Positions 11,090 through 28,798 are shown, numbered from the stretch's first letter. The stretch is DNA of 64,000 nucleotides from Pohlia nutans (GCA_022496805.1 CM040093.1:9758213-9822212), one strand, 5' to 3'. Notes: a model not told the origin generated them from the letters alone. Numbers and translations are program-made.

Positions 11090-14000
11090 ATGGCGAAACA
11101 GTGGAACAGAGTGAGCGCTTCGTTGGTGCTGCTGTTGCAATTGGCGTTGTTGTCGGTATTGACTGTCGGTGAGGGAGGTGTGTGTCCGAGCTATCCAGCG
11201 GATCCGACATGGAAGAATAGCACGCGCGCACAAGAGACGAGATTCATCAAAATCTTCAAGAATGTTCAACTGCGTTTTGAGGGAACCTTCAAGCAAGGAG
11301 CAAAAGTGCTGCTACACAAGCAAGTTTCCGTCCCGGATTCAGAGATACAAGCTGCGAAGATGGTGGTGAATAAAGCTTCCCTGTCGGATTCTCGAGACGT
11401 ATACAAAGTGAGTGTGACCTTAACGCTAGGATTTCGGCCACCGAATTTGCAATTCAATCCCTTCGAGGAACCGGGAAAGATACCGGGCGGTGCTTCGCAG
11501 GATGTGAAGATTGTTGGAGACGGAACGTTTGATGAAGCAACAGGGGAGCTCTGTGTGCGTGGTTGCATCCTCTCCGTTTGCAATTACAAGCTCAGTCTGA
11601 AGTACCCGACGCCGAGGACCATCCTTGACGTTTCCATCGCAGGAAACTTGACAAGTGTCGGTGGAGATACCGACAAGATGTACTTCGACCCGGTTTCAAT
11701 TCACGCTTTCACCGAGGACTTGAATTTTGACTACACGATGAACGCCACTCTTGCGAACATGTGTCCGAATTTGGCACCTGATTTTGTTGGGGTTGGGAAG
11801 CTCTGGAACGAAGACGAAGACGTTTGCATGGGATTGCATCGTCTGCATTTGGATCCAATTGAAGTTACCTGGAATCCGGAATGCGAGGGCGCGAATTGCA
11901 GCCCGTTTGCAGAGCTTGGAAACGATTCTGGTGGGAATACTTCGACGTTCCTTCGAGCTGAAAGATTCTCGTGCCGCGGGAATGAAATACAAGCAAACCT
12001 CGTTTTCTCAAATAATCGTCCCTTCTTCAGTCCCCGTTCGACTGATCCTAGTGCTTCGGATGGAACACTCCTTGCAGAAGGCATCTGGAACAACAAAACC
12101 GGACAGATGTGCATGATTGCATGTCACCACTACGGTCAGCCCCCTAACACAAGTACACACTACTGCAGAGTAGTTATCTGGTTGTTTTAGTGGGACAGAG
12201 GGAGTATGAATTAGTGGTTTTTGAATGATTGAAGGCTTCAGGTCATGTGAATGCAAAATTTGCTGAGACAGTGTTCGTGTTTTGTGGAAACAGGAAAGCG
12301 AGATTGCGAGATTGCGATAACTTTGCAATTCCCCTTGACCTTCACGGTGACGCAAAGATCCTCAGTGGTAGGGCACATTCAAAGTCTTCGAAACGAGACG
12401 GATCCCTCGTACTTCAAAACGATTAGCTTCAGGACAACCTCGCCAGGCTCATCACAGGGAGTGATGGCTGGACTCTCGGACGACTTTGAAGATGAGCCAA
12501 GCGTGAAGAATCAGCCTGAGTATGTCTACACCAAGGTGGAAACTGCAAAGGCGCAGTGTGCAAATTTGAATGAGAACAAGAGAGGTACTTATCCAAGTGG
12601 TGAAGATTGGCCTGACCTTGAGTTCAGCGTAGTGAAAGATCTCCCAAGCCCTGAAACGCAGGTTCGGGATAATTTCAATCATCCCTGGCAAAGGCTGAAC
12701 ATCTTCACTCGCGGCGACGAATTCGTCGTGAAAACGTTTGATCAGTTGCAGCGTCACAGTGGTGCAAACGTGACCGGATTCGGTGTGACCGGCTCAACGG
12801 TGCAAGCTCAGGTGCAAGATGGAATCATGAACGTGAGCTACTCCATGGACTATCAAATTGGACCGAGGAAGGAAATTGGCGGGGGAGTCTTTTTTCCCCG
12901 CCATGTCGACAACATGGCGGGGGAAGGGATCTATGACTCAAACACAGGGAAGATCTGTTTGATCGGATGTCGAGTAGTTGATATGAAACGCGAGGGATTG
13001 CAGCAACTGGAAGGGGATGCTCAGAAGGATTGTCAAATATTCTTCAGCCTCCAGTTGCCAGCCATTGGCTCCGCCGAGGCTCTCAAAGGCACCGTCAATA
13101 GTCTACGCCGACCATCTGATCCGCTCTACTTCAAGCCGGAATCGTTCTCCGGGACCGTGCACATGCAGGCGGCGGATTCGTTATGGCGAGTAGACCTAGA
13201 AATTGTGTTGAGCATTCTTATGCTCTCACTGACCGTGGTGTTCCTGCTTCGCCAAGTGCGCTACAGCAAACGACATCCGGAAACGCTGCCCTTCATTTCT
13301 ATCTCCATGTTGCTGCTTCTTAGTCTGGCTCACATGATCCCCTTGGTTGTTGATTTCGAGGCTCTCTTTAAGAAGCAGCAATTCAAGATGTACCGAACGA
13401 TGGAGTTCGTCGGAGCCTGGCCTGAGGTGAATAAAATCGTGGTTCGCTTCGTCACCATGGCCGCCATGCTGCTGCAACTCCGCCTCCTCCAACTTGTGTG
13501 GAAATCGAGAACCGAAGCACGAGCTACAGGCAAATTGGTACCAGAAGAGCGAAGATTGTCGTACTACATTCTGCCATTGTATCTTGCAGGTCAGTAACAG
13601 GATCTTTCCGTTATATCTAAAGACTCTGTTCTTAAGCTGTAACTCCACCTATAAAGACTCGAAAACATTCAAATCAATACTGAACTAAAAATTGTAGAAC
13701 TTAATTAATTCCATTTAATTTTTGGTAACATTGTTGCAGGAGGCCTGATTGTGATTCTCGTTCACGCCATGGTGCATTTCAAACCCTACGAGCGCGGGTT
13801 TTTGTGGCGGAGAGGCCAAGGTGGAGTGTGGTGGGACTTGCATGCCTACGGTGGCCTGCTCTTGGATTTGCATCTTCTTCCTCAAGTGATTGCCAACATT
13901 CTGTGGGACGCCACCGAGCAAGCCCCATTGTCAAAGTGGTTCTACATGGGAATGGCGCTTGTGCGCTCCGCCCCGCATCTCTACGACCTGTGTCGACAGT

Positions 14001-14233
14001 TCAGATTCATCCCTTTGTTCTCTGACATGTATCTCTACGCAAATCCCGAATGGGATTTCTACTCCATGACCTCAGATATTCTCATTCCGCTCTTCGTTGT
14101 GCTCTTGGCCATCATGGTGTCCATGCAACAGACCTTTCGCGGTCGGTGTATTCTCCCTCGGCGATGGCGCACCCACTTGGAAAAGTTGGAATATGAGAGA
14201 GTCGAGAATTCCCTTGCAGACTTCACTCTTTAG
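11090..14233 (+). CDS. DUF2921 family membrane protein (3 exons, 944 residues)
   Basis: Exons 11090-12134, 12294-13589 and 13740-14233; introns of 159 and 150 bp, both in phase 1, with GT/AG ends. The protein opens with a hydrophobic signal segment (ASLVLLLQLALLSVL, residues 10-24). A large, probably lumenal part carries three similar cysteine motifs: CVRGC near 155, CMIAC near 341 and CLIGC near 570, the last two followed by DC(E/Q)I and a hydrophobic strand. From about residue 650 come seven hydrophobic segments, including LPFISISMLLLLSLAHMIPL and FEALF, a layout shared with the Tul1/FLY-type transmembrane ubiquitin ligases. No RING finger follows; the protein ends shortly after the last segment. 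Function unknown; an endomembrane location is inferred. The start codon is the first ATG, directly before the signal segment. Confidence 0.85.
12176..12209. mobile_element. Possible Stowaway-like end inside intron 1
   Basis: GGGACAGAGGGAGTA in intron 1 of the DUF2921 gene is the reverse of the CTCCCTCTGTCCC end common to Stowaway-type miniature elements; a related end lies at 42350-42367. No matching left end was found in this 159-bp intron, so it would be a remnant. Confidence 0.35.
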
Positions 14234-14471
14234 GTTAGGGTTTAGTACATGATGCAATATAAGGTTTCAGTCTGTACATGTTGGAACATCTTGAAAACTG
14301 AACATACCATTGTGAGGGATTATGGAAATTGTAATGAAATTTTGGAGAAAATAGTACCGTAGGTGCAGGGCAGCTTCGTGCCCTTACCGTCGAATATTTA
14401 ATTATTTTGGAAAAGTAGAGTTCGGCACCTTATAAACGAATATTTTAATATTCGACTTGTGTTAAAATTAA
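14234..14471 (+). other. 3' flank of the DUF2921 gene
   Basis: Probably 3' UTR, then an inverted pair CGAATATT / AATATTCG (14391-14455). TACCGTAG at 14356 resembles the ends of the TA-flanked elements at 38435 and 41578, but no partner end is clear. It runs up to the TTAA of element A3. Confidence 0.4.
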
Positions 14472-14475
14472 TTAA

Positions 14476-15005
14476 CCCTTTAATGTCCCGATTCAACATT
14501 GTTTTTAAAGATTCGTTATAAAATGTTTGATGAAAAATAGAAATGGAGTTGATGTACAAAGCAAAGTTGTAAATGTCAATGTGAAGATAACATCTGTACA
14601 ATTGGATTCACCATATTTATTATTAATATTTTTAAATTAATTTTGCAAGGTTTTCTCTTGAAATTCAATTAAAAATCCAAAATTAACACAAAAAGAATAA
14701 AAAATATTGTGAATAACATGCACTACAAGATGGTATGGTTTCCATTATTTGATTCTACTTATTATGGAAAATCATGTTTAAGGTCTCACTTTTTGAACTA
14801 AGAATGAAACTTGACATAAACCACTTCTGTTATTTTTCAAAAATTCACATTATCTTATTTTGAAGATCCATACCGTCCAAATGGTAGTCAACTAGCACAA
14901 GAATCAAGAGAATTTTGGATGGATGAAAAACATCACAGTATGTGGTAAAGGGACGCATCAGAAATCATGCAGCGTCCATAATATGGACGCTGGCGCGTCA
15001 AAGGG
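14476..15005 (-). mobile_element. TTAA element, family A (A3), 530 bp
   Basis: Inverted relative to A1 and A2. Flanked by TTAA at 14472-14475 and 15006-15009. Ends CCCTTTAATGTCCCG and GGCGCGTCAAAGGG. Palindrome AGCGTCCATA-A-TATGGACGCT at 14971-14991, centred on base 25 from the nearer end. Located about 240 bp after the stop codon of the DUF2921 gene. Confidence 0.9.
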
Positions 15006-15030
15006 TTAATGGGAAATTTGACTATCATCC

Positions 15031-15140
15031 ATGTGCGAGCAGCAACAATGGGCTTTGATTGTGTTTATTTTTATTGTGCCAAGCCATGTGCGAGCGCAAT
15101 GGGCTTCGACAGTGTTTATTTTATTTGTGCAAGGGCTCGT
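15031..15140 (+). repeat. Two tandem 55-bp units
   Basis: ATGTGCGAGC..CAATGGGCTTYGA..TGTGTTTATTTT occurs at 15031 and again at 15086 with a few changes. No function evident. Confidence 0.7.
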
Positions 15141-15900
15141 ATAGAGCATGTAGACTTGTGTGACTCTTTCAATTGGATTGATTGTGGTCATGCACTACAA
15201 TATTTTGTTATTTCGACATTATTCAATTTTGATAAGACCTTGTTCCAACACCCTTATAGTGCAATATTCAAAAAATATTGGCTTTGAATTATTTTTTTAA
15301 TTATTTATGCACAACGTTGTCCTGCGCTTATAGTATTGGATCAATAGAAAGGAGCATATTGGTAATTTGTGGAATAGTTCATAACGTTTTATAACAGGGT
15401 TCCAAACTCCCTATTGTTTGGATCAAATTTTGCAGATACAATAACTTTTCTTGGAGCTATAGTAAGAGACAGTGAGGGAATTTAGTAAGAATCAAACAAG
15501 GAAAACTTACTTAAGATGTGAAGAAAAGAGCATCCAAGAGTATCCAAGAACATCGGAGAGAATCCTGAAAATTTTAGTAGGGATAAAAAATTTAGGGCTT
15601 AATAATGTAATGTTGTTCAACCATTCAATTTTGAAAGAATGATAAGAGGAAACCAAATTATAGACATTGGTTTTGATGTTAATATCGAATGGCTTTCCAT
15701 ACAATCCAATGACTTGTCATTAATGAACTCTTGGATGGATGAAATGTAGGTTTAAAAGAAAGCAGAGGAATTTCTTGTAGGATGAAATCAACCCTATATG
15801 ATCTTCATAATCAATTGTCATTTGAATTAACTATTGAAAATGTGGATAAGTTCTTATGATATCAAGTTGTAACAAGTCTTTGTGATGATGCAAGAATGTC
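15141..15900. other. AT-rich spacer, nothing recognised
   Basis: No gene, element terminus or long repeat was recognised between the 55-bp tandem units and element M3. Confidence 0.4.
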
Positions 15901-15904
15901 TTAA

Positions 15905-16500
15905 CCCCTAAATGCCCACAACCCTCTCCAGATTTGAAGAATTGTAAAGATGCATTATAAAATGCTCCTAAGAGGGATATTTGGAACTTGAGGTATGAAT
16001 AAAAGTTGTACATTATGAATTTTAGATTATATCCATATGTTTAAATCTATGATTGCTATCACCGATATTTTGTATAAAATTTGAAACTTAAAATTCAAAA
16101 TTCTTTTGTAATTTGATTTGATTACAAATAAGATATTGACAATTTGTGAATGAAATTTGTTGTGATGGGTTGAAATGTAATACTTTAAGTGTAGTGATTT
16201 TTGGACATTTTCTGGTTGCTTAATTTTATGAGTTGATTTTTTCAAAAGCACTTTTGATTCGTTTTAAACTAAGATCTTAGAAATTTTTGGTGAATCACTG
16301 CAACATGAAATGAGGCATAAATTTTTCACAAATCATCCCCTTTCTAATCGGATCACACATGTATGAAGCTTACTTCCCATTAAAAAATCTAGTAAAAAAA
16401 TCTACACATCAAAAAATGCATGATGGATGAGAAAACGTGTATGAAATTTGTACATCTTCCAAAAAATGAGCCAAAAAATGGACGCTTGGGCAGCTAAAGG
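15905..16500 (-). mobile_element. TTAA element, family M (M3), 596 bp
   Basis: Flanked by TTAA at 15901-15904 and 16501-16504. Same orientation as M2 (62921-63488), inverted relative to M1 (18957-19525). Ends CCCCTAAATGCCC and GGGCAGCTAAAGG. The palindrome near the right end is AGCCA-AAAAA-TGGAC, at bases 18-32 from that end. Confidence 0.85.
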
Positions 16501-16504
16501 TTAA

Positions 16505-17147
16505 CTTTGCAAGATTATCTTATGCTTCCATTGCCCTCAAAACAAGACTCCTTTTAATTTTCACATTATTAAGAAAAATGAAATGAATCAAAGAACTTCA
16601 ACTTTCCATAATTCAAAAGAATTAAGTCAAGAAAATTCCAAGTCTTCTATCTGCTTTTTAAAAAAAAATTAAAAATCACTTTGAATGTTAATATTTCACA
16701 ATCTACACAATCAAAGTGAGTTGCTGAAATTTTTAGTGCAAGTTTAGTGAAAAATCCTATGGTTAGATATAGAAAAATAATTAAAATTAAAATAATGAAA
16801 CAACTTATTAATTTGACTCGTTGCACTTGAAATGGCATTTTTGGTGTGACTTTTGAACAAAAACACCTTCGGTTCTTTAGAATATAAACAACCTTGAAAT
16901 AAGGTATAATACTTTTGTTTCATATCAAAAATACATATTCATGTCAGGAAAACCACCTTATATATGATGTATGATTATTTGTACCCCTTCATTATCACTA
17001 TGTAATCATTGATAAATTATTCTAAAATAAATAAAATCATTGCTAAATTGCAGGGAACATTGGGGCAACGGCACATGGCCACACTAGTTCATTCTCAAAT
17101 GAAAACTATTCTTAGAGTGTCACATTTAGATGAGTGTGACTTCTACC
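16505..17147. other. AT-rich spacer, nothing recognised
   Basis: No gene or element was recognised. TTAACTTTGC at 16501 shares its TTAA with M3 but lacks a clear family terminus. Confidence 0.35.
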
Positions 17148-17151
17148 TTAA

Positions 17152-17886
17152 CCCCAAAATGCCCGAAAGGAGGTCCCCCACCCAAAACTGCCTCATTTCA
17201 AAAAAAAATTCACATTTCAACCGTAGGATCTTGTACTCCTAAGCCTTATAAACCATCCCTAAAAACTTCAAAACATTTGGTCGTACGGATGTCAAGATAA
17301 TAGTAAACGAAGTTGAAATTTCAACAAGCCCTGAAAAATCCGGGCAACATTGCTTTAATGGGCTCCCAAACCAAAAAAAAGTTGAAATGATGTACCATTT
17401 TTTATCATTCTCAAGATGAAGTAGTTAACAAGATCCATGACTCAATTTGATAAGATGTTCAATTCATTAGCAAATTTTTCAGAGACTTTGTAATGGGTGG
17501 AGACATGAAGGAAAGGAAGAGATTTTGGCCAAATTGGATTCTCCCTTCAACTCTTGTCCAAATTGGATGAGCCCACAACTCATGGCATGCAACCCATGTG
17601 GATTGGACAAAAGTTCCTTTGAGGGGCCCAATGAATCTTATTGACTTAGATTTTATGGCAATCCTACATGAAGTGATGAAGTTGATTTCAATATTGAGGT
17701 GTTTTACTTTGAAAAATTCCCCTAAGTGGATTTCTGATTGTATGGACATAATTCCAATTGCATTGGAAAGAAGACTCGTTTACCTATAACATCATATTTT
17801 TATTTTGGAAAAATTTATTTTTTCAGGCCTAGGCAACTCGGGAAAACGGGAAATGTTAAAAAAATGGTCTCTTAGGAGCTTAGGGG
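17152..17886. mobile_element. TTAA element O, 735 bp
   Basis: Flanked by TTAA at 17148-17151 and 17887-17890. Ends CCCCAAAATGCCCG and GGAGCTTAGGGG. The terminal repeats match poorly beyond the first bases, suggesting age. A degraded palindrome may lie 18-32 bases inside the right end (GACCATTTTTTTAAC on the minus strand). Non-coding. Confidence 0.65.
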
Positions 17887-17890
17887 TTAA

Positions 17891-18263
17891 TAATATGTGA
17901 TACTAAGTTGAGGGCCAAGTTCCATGATGAAGTATTGATCTCACTAAAAGACATGTTTTTAGAGACTTTAGGGGACCAAGTTCCACATGTCAAATGAGCT
18001 TTTGAGAAAATAGTAAAAGAGAAGTTGTCATGAAGTATGGAGGGTTCTCATGTCCAAGACTTCATGGCAACTTGTCCCTAACCAATCAAATTTGTTCATA
18101 ATTCACCTCAAACAAGTTCATAGGATGTGCACAACTTCATGACCGGGTATGAGACAAATCCAAGTCATCCACTTTTCCCCTCCTCCTGCATACTTGCACC
18201 GGCAACTTCTAAAACCCATGGAACGTGACTCTAACTAGGGTAGAGTGCCAGGTAGTGCATAAG
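17891..18263. other. Spacer, nothing recognised
   Basis: 373 bp between elements O and N. No gene, terminus or internal repeat found. Confidence 0.35.
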
Positions 18264-18956
18264 TTAACCCTTCAATGTTGGGCCCGTGACCATGGAATCA
18301 AGCTGTACATGTCACACTCAATTTTGCCACTATAAATAATATAAATTTTCAAAATTATATTTTTAGTAAATGAAGCTATGTGTCTACTATAAACCATGAT
18401 TTTTTTACAAGTTTTAGTGAAAATTTGAAATTACTATGATTTTTTAAAATGATTGTACAGAAAAATCATATCAATTACAAAATGTACTCAAAAATTCCAA
18501 TTGTTTTACCAAAGGTCTAAATTACAATGAAGAAAATTGTAGGAAATGAAAATCATCCATGTATCTAAATTTAGATTTTTTTCCTACACCATCAAAACAC
18601 ATGTCGAACTTGTAACTCCAATAAAACACTGAATTTGCAGAGTTTATCAAAAATTCAAAGTGGAGTAGAAACTAGACTTTGTATGCTTCATTTTGTTAGT
18701 TAAGCTCAAATGCAATCGAACAAATTTTTATGCCTAAGTTTAGTTTGAGTAAAAAAAACAGAAAAATCCAAAATACACTACACAGTGAACCGTTTTAACG
18801 ACTATTTTATAGTTGAGACCCCATATAGAATTCAAAAATAGCTTGAATGATCTGAATTTAACTTAAAGAGGTGGTACGACCAACAAAAATCCTTAAAAAA
18901 GAATTGGATGGAAATTGCCCATGTTGCAGTTGGAATTGAATAGTGAGTTCCATTAA

Positions 18957-19525
18957 CCCCTAATTGCCTGAGCGTCCATTTTTTGGACGATGTACAGATT
19001 TCATCCATAATTTCTCATCCGTCATGCACTTTTTGCAGTGTGGAATTTTTACTGTAGATTCTACGGGAAGTTAGCTTCATGCATATGTGATCCGATTAGA
19101 AAGGGGATGATTTGTGAAATTTTTATGCCTCATTTCATGTTGTAGTGATTCACCCAAAATATTGAAGATTTCAGTGTAAAAGTGCTCTAAAAAAAGTCAA
19201 CTCATAAAATTAAGCAACCAAAAAATCTCCAAAAATCACTACACTTAGAGTATTACATTTCAACCAATCACAAAAAATTTCATCCATAGATTGTCAATAT
19301 CTTATTCGTAATTGAATTACAAAATAATTTTGAATTTCACGTTTCAAATTCTATACAAAATTATTGGTCATAGCAATCATAGATCTAACCATATGAATAG
19401 AATCTAAAATTCATAATGTACAACTTTTATTCATGTATCAAGTTCAAAATACCCCTCTAGGTTGCATTTTATAATGCATCTTTGCAAAACTTCCGAATTT
19501 GGAGAGGGCTCTAGGCATTTAGGGG
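18957..19525 (+). mobile_element. TTAA element, family M (M1), 569 bp, inside N
   Basis: Flanked by TTAA at 18953-18956 and 19526-19529. Ends CCCCTAATTGCCTGAG and CTAGGCATTTAGGGG. Palindrome GTCCA-TTTTT-TGGAC at bases 18-32, centred at 18981. Close relative of M2 (62921-63488, inverted, 568 bp). Confidence 0.9.
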
Positions 19526-19532
19526 TTAATAA

Positions 19533-19949
19533 AGGCCCGTTCGCACTTGGCCTTTGCAAAGACCGTGAATAAAAATTTAACACCCCAACAATTTTGGGAA
19601 AAATACCTTCTTTGTATCAAAGGTGTCATCAATGAGGTTTGGAAAAGTGTTAGCAATAGTAGGGGGATTACATAATGGCCCCTCAAGTGCCACATTAGCT
19701 AAGACCATTCTTTAGTGTTCAAAACTAGGGAATATTTCTTATTTTGGTGCTCCCTTAACAATTGCCTACTATTGCTCAAATATTTTTTGTCCTCCTAAAT
19801 GTTACCTAATACCCATTCTTAAAAGTGTGTCATGTGTACATCCATGTAGGATTGGTAATTTCTAAAGAATGTAGGTGGGAACACACACTTTTTTAAGGGT
19901 GTAAGACCCCCTTGTAAGACAACCTCTAAGGCCAGGTGCGAACATACCA
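19533..19949. mobile_element. PIF/Harbinger-like miniature element C, 417 bp
   Basis: Ends GGCCCGTTCGCACTTGGCCTT and AAGGCCAGGTGCGAACATACC form a terminal inverted repeat with few mismatches. Flanked by TAA (19530-19532, 19950-19952). Sits next to the right TTAA of M1, within N. No coding capacity. Confidence 0.75.
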
Positions 19950-19987
19950 TAAGCCAGCTTTGGGCCTCCCAGGCGTTTAGGGGTTAA

Positions 19988-20279
19988 GTCCAAAATTTGG
20001 GGATGTCATTTGGGGATGTGGATTACAGTCGTCCCTCTCCATTCTGTTTTGTGTTTTCGCCGGACAGACTCTACAGCCACCGCCATCGCCACGGCGATTT
20101 CTTCCACAGGAAGAGTTCATTTGCAGGTGTGAAGCGTCGCTCGGCCGCATCATTCCAGGAGGCTGTTCAATGTAGCCCGAGTGATCGATGCAGCAGTAGC
20201 AGATTGCGAGGTTTTTTCTGTGCGGAACTTCCTCTGTTGTAGCTGGACCTAGGTTGCCCTACAGCCTTCGAGAGGGAGG
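19988..20279 (+). promoter_or_regulatory. CNOT11 upstream region and 5' leader
   Basis: 292 bp of higher GC content between the terminus of element N and the CNOT11 start codon; it probably contains the transcription start. An open frame 19997-20242 (81 codons) ends 38 bp before the CNOT11 ATG. If transcribed it would act as an upstream frame, but it shows no recognisable protein features. No TATA box was assigned. Confidence 0.45.
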
Positions 20280-25669
<5,390 letters not shown>

Positions 25670-26498
25670 TTATGTAGAGTGGCAGGGATTGATTTTGAAG
25701 GGTAAAGATACCCCAACGATTGTGTAAAGTTATAGGATTTATGACGTCAAGATTCTCAGGGACCCACATTCAATACAATTTTTCTCCATTTACTCCTGCC
25801 GCAATACCTCTCTTTTCAGCTTTTGCACACGACATTCTTGAGTTCCTTGGCTTGGTCCTTTTTCTACAGTAGCACTAAACACCTTCAACCCAAAAAAATT
25901 CCTGTAGAAAATGGACTGTAGAAAATTGAAGTGTGGGTTCTAGAAATAGATTCTAACTCCGCCTTCGCCACGTCTGCAATAATCTGGTCCCATGGATTCA
26001 CAACCACAATAATTTACATGCTATGTGATCAAAGAAACTACCACATGTGGGGAGATGTTACTGCAGTACTTTGGAACATATCTCTATGAAGGCCTCCTTC
26101 ATTCTCAGTGTATGAAGTCATCGTAGAGAATGGAGAAAACTTTGGTTAAAAATTCATTATAATTCACTTAATTATGTTAACTGAATGAACTTTACATTCA
26201 TGGATAGCTAAGAAAATAGGGCATTCTTGAACTGATACATTTGATTTTACAAAAAAATCACTAAATTCTAAGTATTACTAAAGTGCAGCATCCATAAAAA
26301 TCTCAAATTCTTATGCTCAAATACGATGATATCAAATCTATAATTTTCTTATTTCCACCGTCAAATTTCTTGATACAATTTACAGAGTTGACATCAATAC
26401 GGTTGGATTCAGTTCTCTACTTTGAGTTGGATGCAGTTGAAGGAAAAAATTAATAGATTTCCTACATTCTTGGGAATAATACCCTGGTCAGTAAAGGG
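25670..26498. other. CNOT11 downstream region and a probable TTAA element end
   Basis: 25670-25840 is unique sequence and probably holds the 3' UTR. 25845-25960 (TTGGCTTGGTCC..TACAGTAGCACT..CACCTTCAA) is a fragment of the repeat seen at 9572-10390. A TTAA-type right end ..CAGTAAAGGG-TTAA stands at 26499-26502; its left partner was not found, so the element (at most about 300 bp) cannot be bounded. Confidence 0.45.
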
Positions 26499-26639
26499 TT
26501 AATGGGTATGTCTACCTTAACTGAAGCTTCGACTTGATTAGATCATAAGCACTAGAGTCTTTGGATTATCTAGTCGCACTAGAAACATTATTATAATACC
26601 GGTAGTGATTCAAGGTTGTTCCCTCCATCACATTCTTAA

Positions 26640-27218
26640 TCCCTAAACGTCAGAGCATCCAGAAAGTGGACGACTAACAGATTCAAACCCTTCTCACGTT
26701 TTCATCAATGCTTGGATGAAAGTCATCCAACTTTTTGGAGATACTTCACCAGTTGTTGTCCTATCTAAAGGTTGGATTTAGTGATACTTGAGTACATATT
26801 TTTCTAAAATTACAAATGTAGAAGTATGTCAAGTCGTTGACCAAGCCAAAATTGCATTGACTGTAGTTCAAAAGTGGCCTTGCAAAAATGAGGTTATAGA
26901 TTTAAGAAACACGAAAATTTCAAAGAATCACCACGTTTAAGATAATCTCATTTCAAACTCATTCCAACAAATTTTACTCAAAAGATATTAAAATTTTGTT
27001 TGTAATCGAATTTAGAAGGAATTTTTAATTTTAACTTTCAAATTTTATAATTAAATATTGGTGATGGTATTAGTGAATCGAATCGTACAGATGGAATCTA
27101 AAATTCAAAATCTAGAACTTTCATTTGTATATCAATTCCAAAATATTCTTCTAAATAGTAGTTTATGATGATTTTCTTCAAATTGTCAATTCTAGGGACA
27201 CCTTGGTACATTTAGGGG
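26640..27218 (+). mobile_element. TTAA element, family K (K2), 579 bp
   Basis: Flanked by TTAA at 26636-26639 and 27219-27222. Ends TCCCTAAACGTCAGAG and GGTACATTTAGGGG. Palindrome TCCA-GAAAG-TGGA at bases 19-31, centred at 26664. Very similar along its length to K1 (31205-31777) in the same orientation. Non-coding. Confidence 0.88.
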
Positions 27219-27222
27219 TTAA

Positions 27223-27570
27223 GTACTCGTAAAACTTTATCCTTTGCTACAATGCATGTTAGCATATGTCACTGATGACCCCATGCATGAAAACCATCTA
27301 ATAGAAAATTAAAGAAGCTCTAATCCATATTGATGTAGTTTTTTTAATTTTTTTTTAAACAACTGGACGCTTTTATTCTGTTGAAAGAAGAGAAACATCA
27401 CAGAGAACTAAGGGCAATAGGTTCCAGTGAGAGATTTTTTTGGGGATATTGATGTAGCTTTCAATCTTCTATGGCAAACTTTCATAGCTACACCCTTAAC
27501 TCTATTTATAAGCGATTTTCTTATTAAACCAACCATCTTGTATGCACTTATTTAGAATCTAATGGTTGTC
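27223..27570. other. Spacer with A/T-run tail-like segment
   Basis: A T-rich run followed by AACTGGACGCTTTTATTCTGTTGAAAG.. (27345-27400) resembles 28170-28230 (AACTGGACATTTTGTTCAATTGAA) and may be a reverse-oriented retroelement tail. Nothing else recognised. Confidence 0.35.
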
Positions 27571-27574
27571 TTAA

Positions 27575-28114
27575 CCCATTGACGCGTTTGTGTTCACATA
27601 GTGGACGATGAACATATTCATATTATTCTCTTGACTACATATATGGACAGTTTTCATCCATCCAAAATTTCCTTGGTTCTTGTGCTAGTTGATTATCATT
27701 TGTACGATATGGATCTTCAAAATAAAACATTGTAAATTCTTTTAAATAACACAATTGGTTTATGTCAGGTTTCATTCTTAGTTCAAAAAGTGAGACCTTA
27801 AACATTATTTTCCAAAATAAGTAGAATCAAATAATGGAAATCATACCATCTAGTAGTGCATGTTATTCCAAATTCATTACAAAAGAACTAAATTTTTTTT
27901 TTCATTGAGTTGGGAATTTAATTGAATTTCAAAAGAAAATCTTGAAATTTAATTAAAATTTATTAATAAAAAAATACGATAAATCCAACCGTACATAGGT
28001 GATCTTAACAGTGACATATACAACTTAGCTTTGCACATCAACTCCATTTTTGTTAGTCATCAAACGTTTTAAAATGCATCTTCAAAATCAGTGTTGAATC
28101 AGGACGTTAAAGGG
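27575..28114 (+). mobile_element. TTAA element, family A (A2), 540 bp
   Basis: Flanked by TTAA at 27571-27574 and 28115-28118. Ends CCCATTGACGCG and AGGACGTTAAAGGG. Same length and orientation as A1; the right flank (TGATAATACT..) is shared with A1 as well. The palindrome at its left end is partly decayed (GTTCACATAGTGGAC, bases 18-32). Confidence 0.9.
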
Positions 28115-28798
28115 TTAATGATAATACTATTTACGTTACTATATTCAATGAAAGGTAGGACACTCACATTATTTTTTGTCTTATTTTTTTGAATCAACTG
28201 GACATTTTGTTCAATTGAATAGAAGAAAACATCAAGTGAGACCAAAGAAACACACTTCCTGGTGGAATAACAGATAGATATAACACATTAAAAGGACTAT
28301 TTAATGCTGCCTTCATATGGGTGCATCTAGCCAAAAAAAATTGGCGTGATTTTGGGAATGGCTACTTTTATACTAGAAAAAATTGGCAAAAAGGTGGATG
28401 AAATCACCAAAGTCTTTTAAAAAATAATACTAAAATCATCATTATTTGAATGAAGGTGCCTTATAATAGACAACTTTATAGATGAACATATATATTCATT
28501 CCAAGGACTGTGTCGCTTTACTAAAGGAAAAACAAAAGAATTGGTTGGATGTCTGGGTGTCCTAGCTAGGACGAAACTACACTCATGCTAGTACCAACCA
28601 TGTTTCTAGTTTTCTCATTTTGGGGATCTCGGTGCTTTTCTGGAAATTTTAATTCTAAAATGGGGTCTACAACTCCAACATAGTCTAGGTAGACCCACTA
28701 TGTCCAGAAATAGGGGCAAGTTTTGGCTTTCACCCTCTTCCTCTTGAACCAACATGGGTGTAGGTTTGCATCAATGGGGCGTACCAAGTTCCAAATCA

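Larger units (their letters stand above)
18268..19983. mobile_element. TTAA element N, interrupted by M1 and C
   Basis: Left TTAA at 18264-18267 then CCCTTCAATGTTGGGCCC; right end GGGCCTCCCAGGCG..TTTAGGGG with TTAA at 19984-19987. The interior resembles family L (TGGAGTAGAAACTAGACTTTG; compare 46190). M1 and C lie inside near the right end. That both outer ends belong to one element is inferred from the shared GGGCC/CCTGGG type. The right terminus is 292 bp before the CNOT11 start codon. Confidence 0.6.

Noticed and set aside
11266..12114. Antisense and +2 frames of 98-127 codons across the DUF2921 gene
   Set aside because: Shadows of the coding exon, without any motif.
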